Of a stretch of 60,811 nt of DNA, positions 17,557 to 26,113 are shown in pieces. The translations under genes and the position numbers were made by a program. Under the pieces are notes generated by a model, which saw nothing but the letters and a program-made list of their open reading frames with translations, had not been told where the DNA came from and ran no database searches. The DNA is from Pseudonocardiaceae bacterium (GTDB lineage Bacteria; Actinomycetota; Actinomycetes; Mycobacteriales; Pseudonocardiaceae): contig WHSY01000020.1 of NCBI GenBank assembly GCA_009379815.1, positions 1 to 60,811 of the forward strand, given 5' to 3'. Every line of letters begins with the position of its first letter. The stretch's first letter is position 1.

Positions 17557-18374
17557 AGGTCGTGCTGTTCTGTGGTGGTTACGGGATGCGGATGCGCGAC
17601 GGGGTGTCCGACGCGCCGAAACCGATGGCCAAGGTCGGGCCGCGGCCCCTGCTCTGGCACGTCATGCGTTATTACGCGCACTTCGGTCACACCGATTTCG
17701 TGCTCTGCCTCGGGTACGGGGCGCACCACATCAAGGACTTCTTCCTCAACTACACCGAGACCGCCTCGAACGACTTCGTGCTCCGTGGCGGCGACGTCGA
17801 GCTACTCTCGGCGGACATCAGTGATTGGACCATCACGTTCGTGCACACCGGACTCGACTCGCCGATCGGCGAACGCCTGCGCCGGGTGCGTGACTACGTC
17901 GCGGACGAGGACATGTTCCTCGCCAACTACGCCGACGTCCTCACCGATGCCCCCTTGGACGAGATGGTGGCTCGCTTCGCCGCCTCGGATGCGAGCGCAT
18001 CGTTGCTGGCGGTACCACCGCAGTCGGCGTTCCACTGCGTGCAGCTCGGCGAACAGTCCAGGGTGGACGGCATCGTCGCGGTGAACACGATGCCGCTGTG
18101 GGAGAACGGTGGCTACTTCGTGCTGCGGCCGGAGGTGTTCGACCACATCCCGGAGAACGGTGACCTGGTCGGCGACGCATGCACGGAGCTGGCCAAGCGC
18201 GGCCAGCTGCTCGCGTACCCCTACCGTGGTTTCTGGCAACCGGCCGACACCGTCAAAGAGCGGTTGGCGCTCGAAGCCGCCTACGAATCGGGCAGCCGGC
18301 CGTGGATGCTGTGGGAACAGCGGTCCCACCGCCGCCCGGTGCAGGACCTCATCGCGGAAAGCGCAGCCGGGTGA
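17553..18374 (+). CDS. sugar nucleotidyltransferase (RfbF-like cytidylyltransferase)
   Basis: 273 residues. The Rossmann-like start MKVVLFCGGYGMRMRDG with APKPMAKVG is the nucleotide-binding signature of sugar-1-phosphate nucleotidyltransferases. The closest resemblance is to glucose-1-phosphate cytidylyltransferase, so the activated sugar here may be CDP-linked. The start ATG overlaps the upstream stop; a longer ORF start at 17502 is inside that gene. A PIG-L deacetylase follows with ATG/TGA overlap. The nucleotide specificity is an inference. Confidence 0.85.
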   Translation: MKVVLFCGGYGMRMRDGVSDAPKPMAKVGPRPLLWHVMRYYAHFGHTDFVLCLGYGAHHIKDFFLNYTETASNDFVLRGGDVELLSADISDWTITFVHTGLDSPIGERLRRVRDYVADEDMFLANYADVLTDAPLDEMVARFAASDASASLLAVPPQSAFHCVQLGEQSRVDGIVAVNTMPLWENGGYFVLRPEVFDHIPENGDLVGDACTELAKRGQLLAYPYRGFWQPADTVKERLALEAAYESGSRPWMLWEQRSHRRPVQDLIAESAAG

Positions 18375-19039
18375 TGCGCGCTGTGATCCCCGATCGGCTC
18401 GAACACCTGCTGTTGCTCGGCGCGCACTGCGACGACATCGCCATCGGGGCGGGGGGCGCGGTGCTCACGCTGTGCCGGGCCCATCCCGGCTTGCGGGTCA
18501 CCGCGCTCGTGCTGACCGGCGGCGGGACCGATCGCGAGACCGAGGAGCGGATGGCGCTCGCTGCGTTCTGCCCCAAGGCTGACCTCGAGGTGACCGTGCT
18601 GGATCTCCCCGACGGCCGCATCCCGGCCCACTGGGAGCGCGCCAAGGCGGCGACCGAGGAGCTGCGCGCCCACTGCGATCCGGACCTGATCCTCGCGCCC
18701 GCTCCGCACGACGCCCACCAGGATCACCGGGAAGTCGCCCGGCTCGTCCCGACCGCGTTCCGCGACCATCTGGTGCTCGGCTACGAGATCCTCAAGTGGG
18801 ATGGTGACCTGGCCCAGCCGCAGGCATACCTGCCGCTCGACGGTGAGGTCCTGGACGAGAAGGTCGCGCTGCTGGATGAGCACTACGGCTCGCAGCGCGG
18901 CCGCGGCTGGTTCGACGCCGAGACGTTCACGGGTCTCGCGCGACTGCGTGGCGTGCAGTGCCATGCCAGGCACGCCGAGGCATTTCATGTGTCCAAGTTC
19001 GTGCTGGGGGCAGCCGCGCCCGGCGCCGGGAGGGGATGA
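18374..19039 (+). CDS. PIG-L family deacetylase
   Basis: 221 residues. The zinc-site motif GAHCDDIAIGAGG (AHxDD-like) near residue 16-28 and the later PHDAHQDHREV segment define the PIG-L/LmbE family, which removes acetyl groups from N-acetylated sugars. Within this operon it probably acts on the sugar nucleotide or a lipid-linked sugar. Overlaps both neighbours by a few bases. Confidence 0.88.
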   Translation: MRAVIPDRLEHLLLLGAHCDDIAIGAGGAVLTLCRAHPGLRVTALVLTGGGTDRETEERMALAAFCPKADLEVTVLDLPDGRIPAHWERAKAATEELRAHCDPDLILAPAPHDAHQDHREVARLVPTAFRDHLVLGYEILKWDGDLAQPQAYLPLDGEVLDEKVALLDEHYGSQRGRGWFDAETFTGLARLRGVQCHARHAEAFHVSKFVLGAAAPGAGRG

Positions 19040-20082
19040 CCGTGCGAGTTCTGCTCACCGGGCACCAGGGCTACCTGGGCACCGTGATGGCACCGGTACT
19101 GGCCGCGGCGGGCCACGAGGTGGTCGGTCTGGACTCCGGGATCTTCGCCGACTCCGTGCTCGGCCCCACACCGCAGGATCCGCCGGGCCGCCCGATGGAC
19201 CTGCGCGATGTCGAGCTCGCCGACCTCGCCGACTTCGACGCGGTGGTGCACCTCGCGGCGCTCTCGAACGACCCGCTCGGATCGCTGGCGCCCCAGCTCA
19301 CCTACGACATCAACCAGCACGCCGCCACGCGGCTGGCCACGCTGGCCCGTGAGGCCGGTGTGCGCCGGTTCCTGTACGCGTCGACCTGCTCGGTCTATGG
19401 CGCGGCGGGTGGCGACGACCTGGTCGCGGAGGACGCACCGCTGCGCCCGGTCACGCCTTACGCGGAGTCCAAGGTGCGGGTCGAGGACGCGCTGTTCGCG
19501 CTGGCCGACGACGACTTCTGCCCGGTGTCGCTGCGCAACGCGACGGCGTTCGGGTTCTCGCCCCGGCTGCGGGCCGACGTCGTGCTGAACAACCTCGTGG
19601 GGCACGCGGTGTTGTCCGGACAGGTCCGGGTGCTCTCCGACGGCACTCCGTGGCGCCCGCTGGTGCACGCCGCCGACATCGCCGCCGCGTTCCTCGCGGC
19701 GCTCGAGGCACCCGGTCCGATGGTGCATGCCAAGGCGTTCAACGTCGGCAGCGAGACCAACAACCTCACGGTGGCCCAGATCGCGGACGCGGTGGTCACC
19801 ACGGTACCGGGCGCCACACTGGCGATCACCGGGGAGAACGGATCCGACCCGCGGTCCTACCGCGTGGACTTCTCAGCCGCCCGGGCCGCCCTTCCGGCAT
19901 TCCGTCCGCAGTGGACGGTCGAGGCAGGCGCGCGGGAGCTGTACCGCGCCTACACCGAGCACGGCCTGACACAGCACGGTTTCGACCGCTGCTACGCCCG
20001 GCTGGCCCGGCTCTCGGACCGGCAGGCAGCCGGCGAGCTCGCCAGTGACCTGCGCCCCCGGGCCGCCCCGGCGATCCCGTGA
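19036..20082 (+). CDS. NAD-dependent sugar epimerase/dehydratase (SDR)
   Basis: 348 residues from ATG 19036 with GGGAGGGG upstream. The NAD-binding GHQGYLG motif is at the N-terminus. The catalytic residues are visible as Ser/Thr in YASTCSVYG and the pair PYAESK (YxxxK). Extended short-chain dehydrogenase acting on nucleotide sugars, probably as epimerase or reductase in the same pathway as the RfbF-like and methyltransferase enzymes. Exact reaction not predictable. Confidence 0.88.
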   Translation: MTVRVLLTGHQGYLGTVMAPVLAAAGHEVVGLDSGIFADSVLGPTPQDPPGRPMDLRDVELADLADFDAVVHLAALSNDPLGSLAPQLTYDINQHAATRLATLAREAGVRRFLYASTCSVYGAAGGDDLVAEDAPLRPVTPYAESKVRVEDALFALADDDFCPVSLRNATAFGFSPRLRADVVLNNLVGHAVLSGQVRVLSDGTPWRPLVHAADIAAAFLAALEAPGPMVHAKAFNVGSETNNLTVAQIADAVVTTVPGATLAITGENGSDPRSYRVDFSAARAALPAFRPQWTVEAGARELYRAYTEHGLTQHGFDRCYARLARLSDRQAAGELASDLRPRAAPAIP

Positions 20083-21950
20083 CCGTCACCCTGCGCGAAC
20101 CGCCGGCACTGCCCCCGGCGCTTCGCAGGCCCATCGGCACCACCGCCGCGCTGGCCGCGGTGGTGGTCGTCGTGCTGGCCGTTCGGTATTCCGGCGACGT
20201 CGCCGCCAGCTCGCTGGACAACTGGGCCCGGGGTGCGGTGGACCGGCTGCTTCCGCAGCCGGGGCCTGCTGCCCTGCTGGTCGACGTCGTCGGCGCGCCG
20301 CTCGTGACGTTGGCGTTGGTAGGCCTGCTGGCGGCAGTCTGCCTGGCGCTGGGGCGACGCCGGCTGGCCGTGGTCGCCGTCGCGAGCGTGGTGCTGACCG
20401 GTGCGGCCACCACGCTGCTCAAGCCGGTGATCGGCCGCACGATCCACGGCGGTTACCTCTCCTACCCGAGCGGGCACACCGCCGCGGCGACCCTGTTGGC
20501 ACTGGTTGTCGCGCTGCTGGCGGTCGACCTGCTCCGGGTCGGCGGGCTGCCCGGCGTGCTCGTCATCGTTGCCGCGGCGGGCGCGGCCGGTGCGACGATG
20601 GCGTGGTCGCAGGTTGCGCTGGGTGCCCACTATCCGACCGACACCATCGGCGGCTTCGGCACGGCCATGGCAGTCGTGCCCGCGACGGCGCTCGCGATCG
20701 ATCGGCTCGCCGGGCGGCGACGCGGCCCCCGCCGATCCCCACCGGTCGGCGACCCGTACCACGGCGACGTGGTGGGCGCTGTCGAGGCAGGCCGTCCCGT
20801 GCCGTCACATCGGTGCCGCGGTTGCGATTCGGTCGACGTCGTGCAGGTCGTCGATCTGGGCTCGCAGCCGGGCGCCGACTACTTCCCGCCCGTGTCCACC
20901 CCTGGAGACGATCCCCGCTGGCCGCTCGAGCTGTGGCTGTGCCGCCGATGCACCCTGGTCCAGCTCGGCCCGGTCGAGCCGCAGCTTCCGGAACCGCCGC
21001 TGGCCATCGAGTCGGCCACGAGCCTCGCGCACGCCGAGACGTCGGTGCGCGATCTCGTCCGCGACCATCCCGACCTCGCGGGCGCGACGGTCGTGGAGTT
21101 CGACAGCCACCACGGTGGGTCCTGGCTCCCGCACCTGCTTGCGGCGGGCTGCCGGCCGGTGGCCGACGGCGAGCGAGCCCACCTCGTCGTCGATGTGCAC
21201 GGTCTCGCCCACGAACCCGCGATCGGTCGATCCCTGGCGCAACGAGTCGAGCGGCTCGCCCCCGGCGGGCTGCTGGTGCTCGAGTTCCACCACCTGCTGC
21301 CGCTGCTCGTCGAGAACCAGTTCGACACCGTCCGGCACGGGCACTGGTCGTATCTGTCGCTCGGCGCGTTGAGCCGGCTGGCGGCACCGCTCGGTCTCGC
21401 CGTCGCCGCTGTGCGCCCGGTCTCGCTGTTCGGCGGCAGCCTGCGAGTGATGTTGCGCCATACCGGCGCCAACGGCCTCGAGGCGGACGGGTCGGTCACG
21501 GCGGTTCTCGATGACGAAGCGGCGGCCGGAGTGGCCGACCCGGAACGGCTCGCCGGGCTGCACGCGGCCGCGCAGCGATCGGCCGGCACCCTGCACGACT
21601 ACCTCGTCGCCCAGCGCGTCGACGGCCGGACCGTGCTCGGGTACGGGGCACCGTCGAAAGCGCCGGTGCTGCTCGACGTCAGCCGGGTGGGCCCCGACCT
21701 GCTGCCGTTCACGGTCGACGCCGCCCCCGGCAAGCACGGCCGCCGCATCCCCGGCGCCGCGGTGCCGATCCGCCCCGTCGACGACCTCCGCGCGGCTCGC
21801 CCCGACGTGGTCCTGGTCCTGACGTGGGACATCGTCGACGAGGTGATCTCGGTGCTCGAGGCGGATGGTGGCTGGGGTGCGGAATACCTCGTCCCGATGC
21901 CCGAACCGCACCTGGTCACGCCGTCGGTCGGCGCGGTGCAGTCACCATGA
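20079..21950 (+). CDS. fusion: PAP2 phosphatase plus degenerate C-methyltransferase
   Basis: 623 residues, start GTG overlapping the upstream stop. Residues 1 to about 220 form a multi-helix PAP2 phosphatase with KPVIGRT, SYPSGHT and SQVALGAHYPTD, the three phosphatase motifs, suited to dephosphorylating a lipid pyrophosphate such as undecaprenyl-PP. The rest, from about 230, is a sugar C-methyltransferase with its zinc Cys pairs (CRGC, CRRC) and C-terminal GYGAPSKAPVLLD. Its SAM loop reads EFDSHHGGS instead of the ASNDGYLL type, and the catalytic YHEH is RHGH. The methyltransferase is probably inactive and may bind a sugar ligand. I know of no standard family with this architecture. Confidence 0.88.
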   Translation: MTVTLREPPALPPALRRPIGTTAALAAVVVVVLAVRYSGDVAASSLDNWARGAVDRLLPQPGPAALLVDVVGAPLVTLALVGLLAAVCLALGRRRLAVVAVASVVLTGAATTLLKPVIGRTIHGGYLSYPSGHTAAATLLALVVALLAVDLLRVGGLPGVLVIVAAAGAAGATMAWSQVALGAHYPTDTIGGFGTAMAVVPATALAIDRLAGRRRGPRRSPPVGDPYHGDVVGAVEAGRPVPSHRCRGCDSVDVVQVVDLGSQPGADYFPPVSTPGDDPRWPLELWLCRRCTLVQLGPVEPQLPEPPLAIESATSLAHAETSVRDLVRDHPDLAGATVVEFDSHHGGSWLPHLLAAGCRPVADGERAHLVVDVHGLAHEPAIGRSLAQRVERLAPGGLLVLEFHHLLPLLVENQFDTVRHGHWSYLSLGALSRLAAPLGLAVAAVRPVSLFGGSLRVMLRHTGANGLEADGSVTAVLDDEAAAGVADPERLAGLHAAAQRSAGTLHDYLVAQRVDGRTVLGYGAPSKAPVLLDVSRVGPDLLPFTVDAAPGKHGRRIPGAAVPIRPVDDLRAARPDVVLVLTWDIVDEVISVLEADGGWGAEYLVPMPEPHLVTPSVGAVQSP

Positions 21951-23329
21951 CCCAGCGCGGTGGCCACGATGGCGCGGTCCGCGACGGGGGACCGCGGCGC
22001 GCCGGACGGCGCCCGCTTAGCTCGGTGGTCATGTCTCGCAGCGTGCGGACCACTGCGGGACGGTTGAGCTGGGGACTCGGCGACCAGGCGGTGTCTAGCC
22101 TGACCAATTTCGCGGTCGGGATCTTCGTGGCGCGCTCGCTCGGTGTCGTGGATTTCGGCGTCTTCACACTCGCCTGGGTGACCTACGGGGTGGTCCTCAA
22201 CGTGTCTCGCGGGCTGGCCACCGACCCCCTGGTGGTGCGGTTCAGCGGGGTGGCGGCCGAGTCCTGGCGCGCGGCGGTGTCGCGGGCGTCGGGCACCGCC
22301 CTGCTCGTCGGCCTCGTCTCGGCCGCGGTCAGCGTGCTCGCCGGTGTCGCGCTCGGCGGTGGGGTCGGCGTCGCCTTCGTCGCCCTCGGACTCGTCCTGC
22401 CGGCCCTGCTGCTGCAGGACAGCTGGCGGTTCGCATTCTTCGCCGCTGGGCAGGGTCGCAGGGCGTTCGCCAACGACATCGTGTGGGCCGTGGCGCTGGT
22501 ACCCGCGCTGGTGCTCGCCGCCGGCAACGGGACCGTCTTCGGGTTCGTGCTGGCCTGGGGGGCCTCCGGCGCCGTCGCGGCCGTGTACGGCTGCGTGCAG
22601 ACGCGGTTGCTGCCACGGGCGGCGGGGACACGGCAGTGGCTCGGGCAGCAACGTGATCTCGGCTCGCGCTACATGGTCGAGAATGTCAGCAACAGCGGCG
22701 CCTCGCAGCTGCGGATGTACGGGGTCGGTGCGATCGCCGGGCTCGCCGACGTCGGCGCCATCCGCGGTGCCGAGTTGCTGCTCGGCCCGTTTCTCGCACT
22801 GTTGATGGGTCTGAGCCTGGTGGCCGTCCCGGAGGCGGCGCGGGTCCTCCGGCGGTCCCCACACCGGCTGCCGCTGTTCTGCTCCGTCCTCGGCGGCGGT
22901 CAGGCCGCCGCTGCTCTGGTGTGGGGCCTGACGGTGCTGTTCCTGGTGCCCGACAGTGCCGGGCGGCTCGTCCTCGGGTCCGTCTGGGAGCCTGCCTCGG
23001 CACTGATCCTGCCGGTCACGCTGTCGGTCACGGGCGCAGGCGTCGTCGCCGGAGCGGCCGCAGGGCTACGCGCCCTCGGCGCCGCTCCCCGGAGTCTGCG
23101 CGCCCAGCTGTTCGCGTCCAGCGCATACCTGACGGGCGGGCTCGCCGGCGCGGCCGTGGCCGGAGCGCTCGGCGCGACCTGGGGTTCCGCGCTCGCCATG
23201 TGGCTCGGCGCCGCGGTGTGGTGGTCCCAGCTGCGCGCCGGGCTCCGTGAGCTCGAAACCACAGTGTCGACCGACCCACCTGTTGCCGTCCCGCCGCGCG
23301 TCGACCACGAGGAGATGAGGATGCCATGA
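21947..23329 (+). CDS. Wzx-like polysaccharide flippase
   Basis: 460 residues with about 12 to 14 hydrophobic segments of the MATE/Wzx type (LSWGLGDQAVSSLTNFAVGIFVARSLG at the start of the first). The first 27 residues are hydrophilic and basic; Met 29 (22031) is a possible alternative start. It would flip lipid-linked repeat units across the membrane. ATGA overlap with the fusion protein. Confidence 0.85.
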   Translation: MTQRGGHDGAVRDGGPRRAGRRPLSSVVMSRSVRTTAGRLSWGLGDQAVSSLTNFAVGIFVARSLGVVDFGVFTLAWVTYGVVLNVSRGLATDPLVVRFSGVAAESWRAAVSRASGTALLVGLVSAAVSVLAGVALGGGVGVAFVALGLVLPALLLQDSWRFAFFAAGQGRRAFANDIVWAVALVPALVLAAGNGTVFGFVLAWGASGAVAAVYGCVQTRLLPRAAGTRQWLGQQRDLGSRYMVENVSNSGASQLRMYGVGAIAGLADVGAIRGAELLLGPFLALLMGLSLVAVPEAARVLRRSPHRLPLFCSVLGGGQAAAALVWGLTVLFLVPDSAGRLVLGSVWEPASALILPVTLSVTGAGVVAGAAAGLRALGAAPRSLRAQLFASSAYLTGGLAGAAVAGALGATWGSALAMWLGAAVWWSQLRAGLRELETTVSTDPPVAVPPRVDHEEMRMP

Positions 23330-24276
23330 GCGGCGTTCCCCGGCTGAGTATCGGCCTTCCCGTCTACAACGGAGAGCAGTACCTGTCGGAGGCGCTCGAC
23401 GCCCTGCTCGGCCAGAGCTACGCAGACTTCGAGCTGATCATCTCCGACAACGCCTCCACCGACGGCACCGCGGACATCTGCCGTCGCTACGCGGCGCAGG
23501 ACCCCCGGATTCGCTACGTCCGCCAGTCCCACAACATCGGCGCCGCCCCGAACCACAACTTCGTGTTCGTTCAGGCCCGTGGCGAGCTGTTCAAGTGGGC
23601 GTCCCACGACGACCTGTACGCGCGGGACCTGCTGCGGCGCTGTGTCGAGGCGCTCGACGAGAACCCGCACATGGTGCTCGCCCACGCCTGGCACGCCATC
23701 GTCGACGGCGCGGGCACCGTCACCGAGACGTTCGACTATCGGCTGGCCACGGACTCACCGCATGCGCCGGAGCGGTTCCGGAGCCTGCTGTTCGCGGCCG
23801 GCGGCGACGATTTCTACGGCGTCGTCCGATCCGACGTGCTGCGCCTGGTCGCCCCGCACGACAGCTACCACCACGCGGATCGCACGATCGTCGCGGAGAT
23901 CGCCCTGCAGGGCCCGTTCCACCAGGTTCCCGAGCTGCTGTACTTCCGTCGCGACCATCCGGACCGAGCAGAGCGGGCGAACCCGACCAAGCGCACGCGG
24001 TGCGCCAACATGGACCCACGCCGGACCGACCGGCTCCGGCACCCGACCGTCCGGCTGCTCGCCGAGTACGTCTGGGGGTTCGCCACGGCGATCCGGCATA
24101 CCTCGCTCTCGCCCTCGGATCGGCGGCAGTGCTACCGCTACCTGCTGCAATGGCTGGCGAGCCGCGCACTCCCCCGGCCGCCGCACCCGACCGAGGACCA
24201 GCCTTCGCCAGTCCTCGACCAGCTCTCGCACACCGTGGACGCGGTCGTCCCCGGTCGGCAGGGGAGGACGTCGTGA
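23326..24276 (+). CDS. family 2 glycosyltransferase
   Basis: 316 residues with the GT-A signature: LSIGLPVYNGEQYL at the N-terminus, ELIISDNASTDGT and FKWASHDDLY (DxD-like). It transfers an activated sugar to the lipid-linked chain at the cytoplasmic face. Overlaps the flippase stop. The C-terminus is basic and may touch the membrane. Confidence 0.9.
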   Translation: MSGVPRLSIGLPVYNGEQYLSEALDALLGQSYADFELIISDNASTDGTADICRRYAAQDPRIRYVRQSHNIGAAPNHNFVFVQARGELFKWASHDDLYARDLLRRCVEALDENPHMVLAHAWHAIVDGAGTVTETFDYRLATDSPHAPERFRSLLFAAGGDDFYGVVRSDVLRLVAPHDSYHHADRTIVAEIALQGPFHQVPELLYFRRDHPDRAERANPTKRTRCANMDPRRTDRLRHPTVRLLAEYVWGFATAIRHTSLSPSDRRQCYRYLLQWLASRALPRPPHPTEDQPSPVLDQLSHTVDAVVPGRQGRTS

Positions 24277-25568
24277 CGTCGCGCACCGTCGCCGGGAGGT
24301 GGAGGCGAGCAACGGCAACAGGTCCTCGGGTGGGTCTGTTCGGTCTCCTGGGCGCGGGCAACCTCGGTAACGACGGGTCGCTGGAGGCCGTCCTCGCTTA
24401 CCTCCGGGCCGAGCATCCCGATGCGGTCCTGGGCTGCCTGTGCTCCGGGCCCGGGCAGGTGACGGCGCGATACGGGATCCCCGCCACGCCACTGAGCTGG
24501 TACCAGTCGTATGAAGCGACGGCATCAGGCGTTCCGGGGGCCGCCTTGAAGGTCGTCGGGAAGGCCCTCGACGCGATCAGGACAGTGCGATGGGTCCGAC
24601 GGTTCGACGTCGTCATCGTTCCCGGGGCGGGTGTTCTCGAGACGACCCTTCCGCTTCGACCGTGGGGATTCCCGTACGCGCTGTTCCTGCTCTGCGCGTC
24701 CGGCAGGCTCGTCGGGACGAAGGTCGCGCTCGTCAACGTCGGCGCCAACGTCATCAACCAGCGGCTCACCCGGTGGCTGTGCAGGTCGGCGGCGCGCCTC
24801 GCCCATTACCGGTCCTTCCGCGACACCCACTCGAGGGATGCGCTGCGGGAGATGGGGCTCGACACCTCTGACGATGACACATATCCGGACCTCGTGTTCG
24901 CTCTTCCGGCACCGCCGCCCGTCCCCGCCGACCGGGGGACTGTCGGTGTCGGTGTCATGGCGTTCCACGGCAGCAACGACGACCGGCGACTGGCCGACGA
25001 GATCCACACCTCCTATGTCGAGGGGTTGAAGCGCTTCGTGGGCTGGCTGGTGGACTCGGGCCGCCGGGTCCGGCTGCTCATCGGTGACCAGCTCGACGTA
25101 TGCGTGGTGGAGGAGATCCTCGGCGACCTGCGGTCACACCGCCCCGATATCGAGCCGTTGCGGCTCGTCGCCGAGCGGGTGTTCACGTGGGAAGGCTTGA
25201 TGCGGCAGATGGCGACCGTCGACACCGTCGTCGCCACGCGTTATCACAACGTGGTGTGCGGGCTGAAGCTGGCGAAACCGACGCTGTCGATCAGTTACTC
25301 GGCGAAGAGCGACGGCGTCATGGCTGAGATGGGGCTGGCCGACTTCTGCCACGCCGCCCGCGCCGTCGACGTCGAGCGGCTGATCGAGCAGTTCACGACG
25401 CTCGAGAACCGGGGGGAGGAGCTGCACCGCGCGATGGTGGAGCAGGGCCGGGCACACCAGCGGCGTCTCGAACAGCAGTACACCGTCCTGTCCGAAACGC
25501 TGTTTCCCGTGGTCGAGCCGGTACCGGCCGCCGCCGGGACACCCCCCGCTCCCCAGGAGGCCTCGTGA
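24273..25568 (+). CDS. polysaccharide pyruvyl transferase family protein
   Basis: 431 residues from GTG 24273 with GGGGAGGA upstream. The N-terminal VGLFGLLGAGNLGNDGSL, the mid VIVPGAG and the C-terminal TRYHNVVCGLKLAKPTLSISYSAKSDGVMAE (the RYH motif) belong to the pyruvyl transferase family (CsaB/ExoV type). It would add a pyruvate ketal to a sugar, giving the polymer a negative charge. ATG/GTGA overlaps with both neighbours. Confidence 0.87.
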   Translation: MTSRTVAGRWRRATATGPRVGLFGLLGAGNLGNDGSLEAVLAYLRAEHPDAVLGCLCSGPGQVTARYGIPATPLSWYQSYEATASGVPGAALKVVGKALDAIRTVRWVRRFDVVIVPGAGVLETTLPLRPWGFPYALFLLCASGRLVGTKVALVNVGANVINQRLTRWLCRSAARLAHYRSFRDTHSRDALREMGLDTSDDDTYPDLVFALPAPPPVPADRGTVGVGVMAFHGSNDDRRLADEIHTSYVEGLKRFVGWLVDSGRRVRLLIGDQLDVCVVEEILGDLRSHRPDIEPLRLVAERVFTWEGLMRQMATVDTVVATRYHNVVCGLKLAKPTLSISYSAKSDGVMAEMGLADFCHAARAVDVERLIEQFTTLENRGEELHRAMVEQGRAHQRRLEQQYTVLSETLFPVVEPVPAAAGTPPAPQEAS

Positions 25569-26113
25569 AAGCGATGCCGGTTCCGGGTATCTCCGGTGCC
25601 TACTTGTTCGAGCCCACCCCGCATGCCGACGAGCGCGGGTTCTTCTGCCGCACCTTCGACCGGGAGGTCGTCGCCTCGGTGGGCATCGACCCGGACGGCT
25701 TCGCCCAGGACAGCCTCTCCCGCTCGCGCAGGGGCGTCGTGCGGGGTCTGCACCTGCGCTCGGGCGCCGGCGAGGCCAAGCTCGTGCGCTGCTCGTCCGG
25801 CCTGGTCTTCGACGCCGTCGTGGACCTGCGCCCCGGGTCTCCCACCTACCGCAACCAGGAGTTCTTCGAGCTGTCCGGCGACACCCAGGTCACGCTGTAC
25901 GTGCCGGCCGGCTGCGCGCACGGTTTCCAGGCGCTGACCGATCCGGCCGACGTGTCCTACCGCATCGACCGGCCGCACGACCCGGCCGAGGACGTCGCCA
26001 TCGCCTTCGACGACCCGGAGCTGGGTATCCGCTGGCCGCTTCCCGTGACTCTGATGTCGGCGCGCGACAAGGCCGCGCCGTCACTCGCCGAGGCAACGAG
26101 GGTGCTGACATGA
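25565..26113 (+). CDS. RmlC-like sugar 3,5-epimerase
   Basis: 182 residues of the dTDP-4-dehydrorhamnose 3,5-epimerase family. The cupin core is seen in DERGFFCRTFD, RGVVRGLHLR (catalytic His) and TLYVPAGCAHGFQALTD. No rmlA, rmlB or rmlD is present, so it probably epimerises a 4-keto sugar on another nucleotide (perhaps CDP) before methylation or transamination. It starts inside the pyruvyl transferase and ends 4 bp into the next gene. Confidence 0.9.
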   Translation: MKAMPVPGISGAYLFEPTPHADERGFFCRTFDREVVASVGIDPDGFAQDSLSRSRRGVVRGLHLRSGAGEAKLVRCSSGLVFDAVVDLRPGSPTYRNQEFFELSGDTQVTLYVPAGCAHGFQALTDPADVSYRIDRPHDPAEDVAIAFDDPELGIRWPLPVTLMSARDKAAPSLAEATRVLT

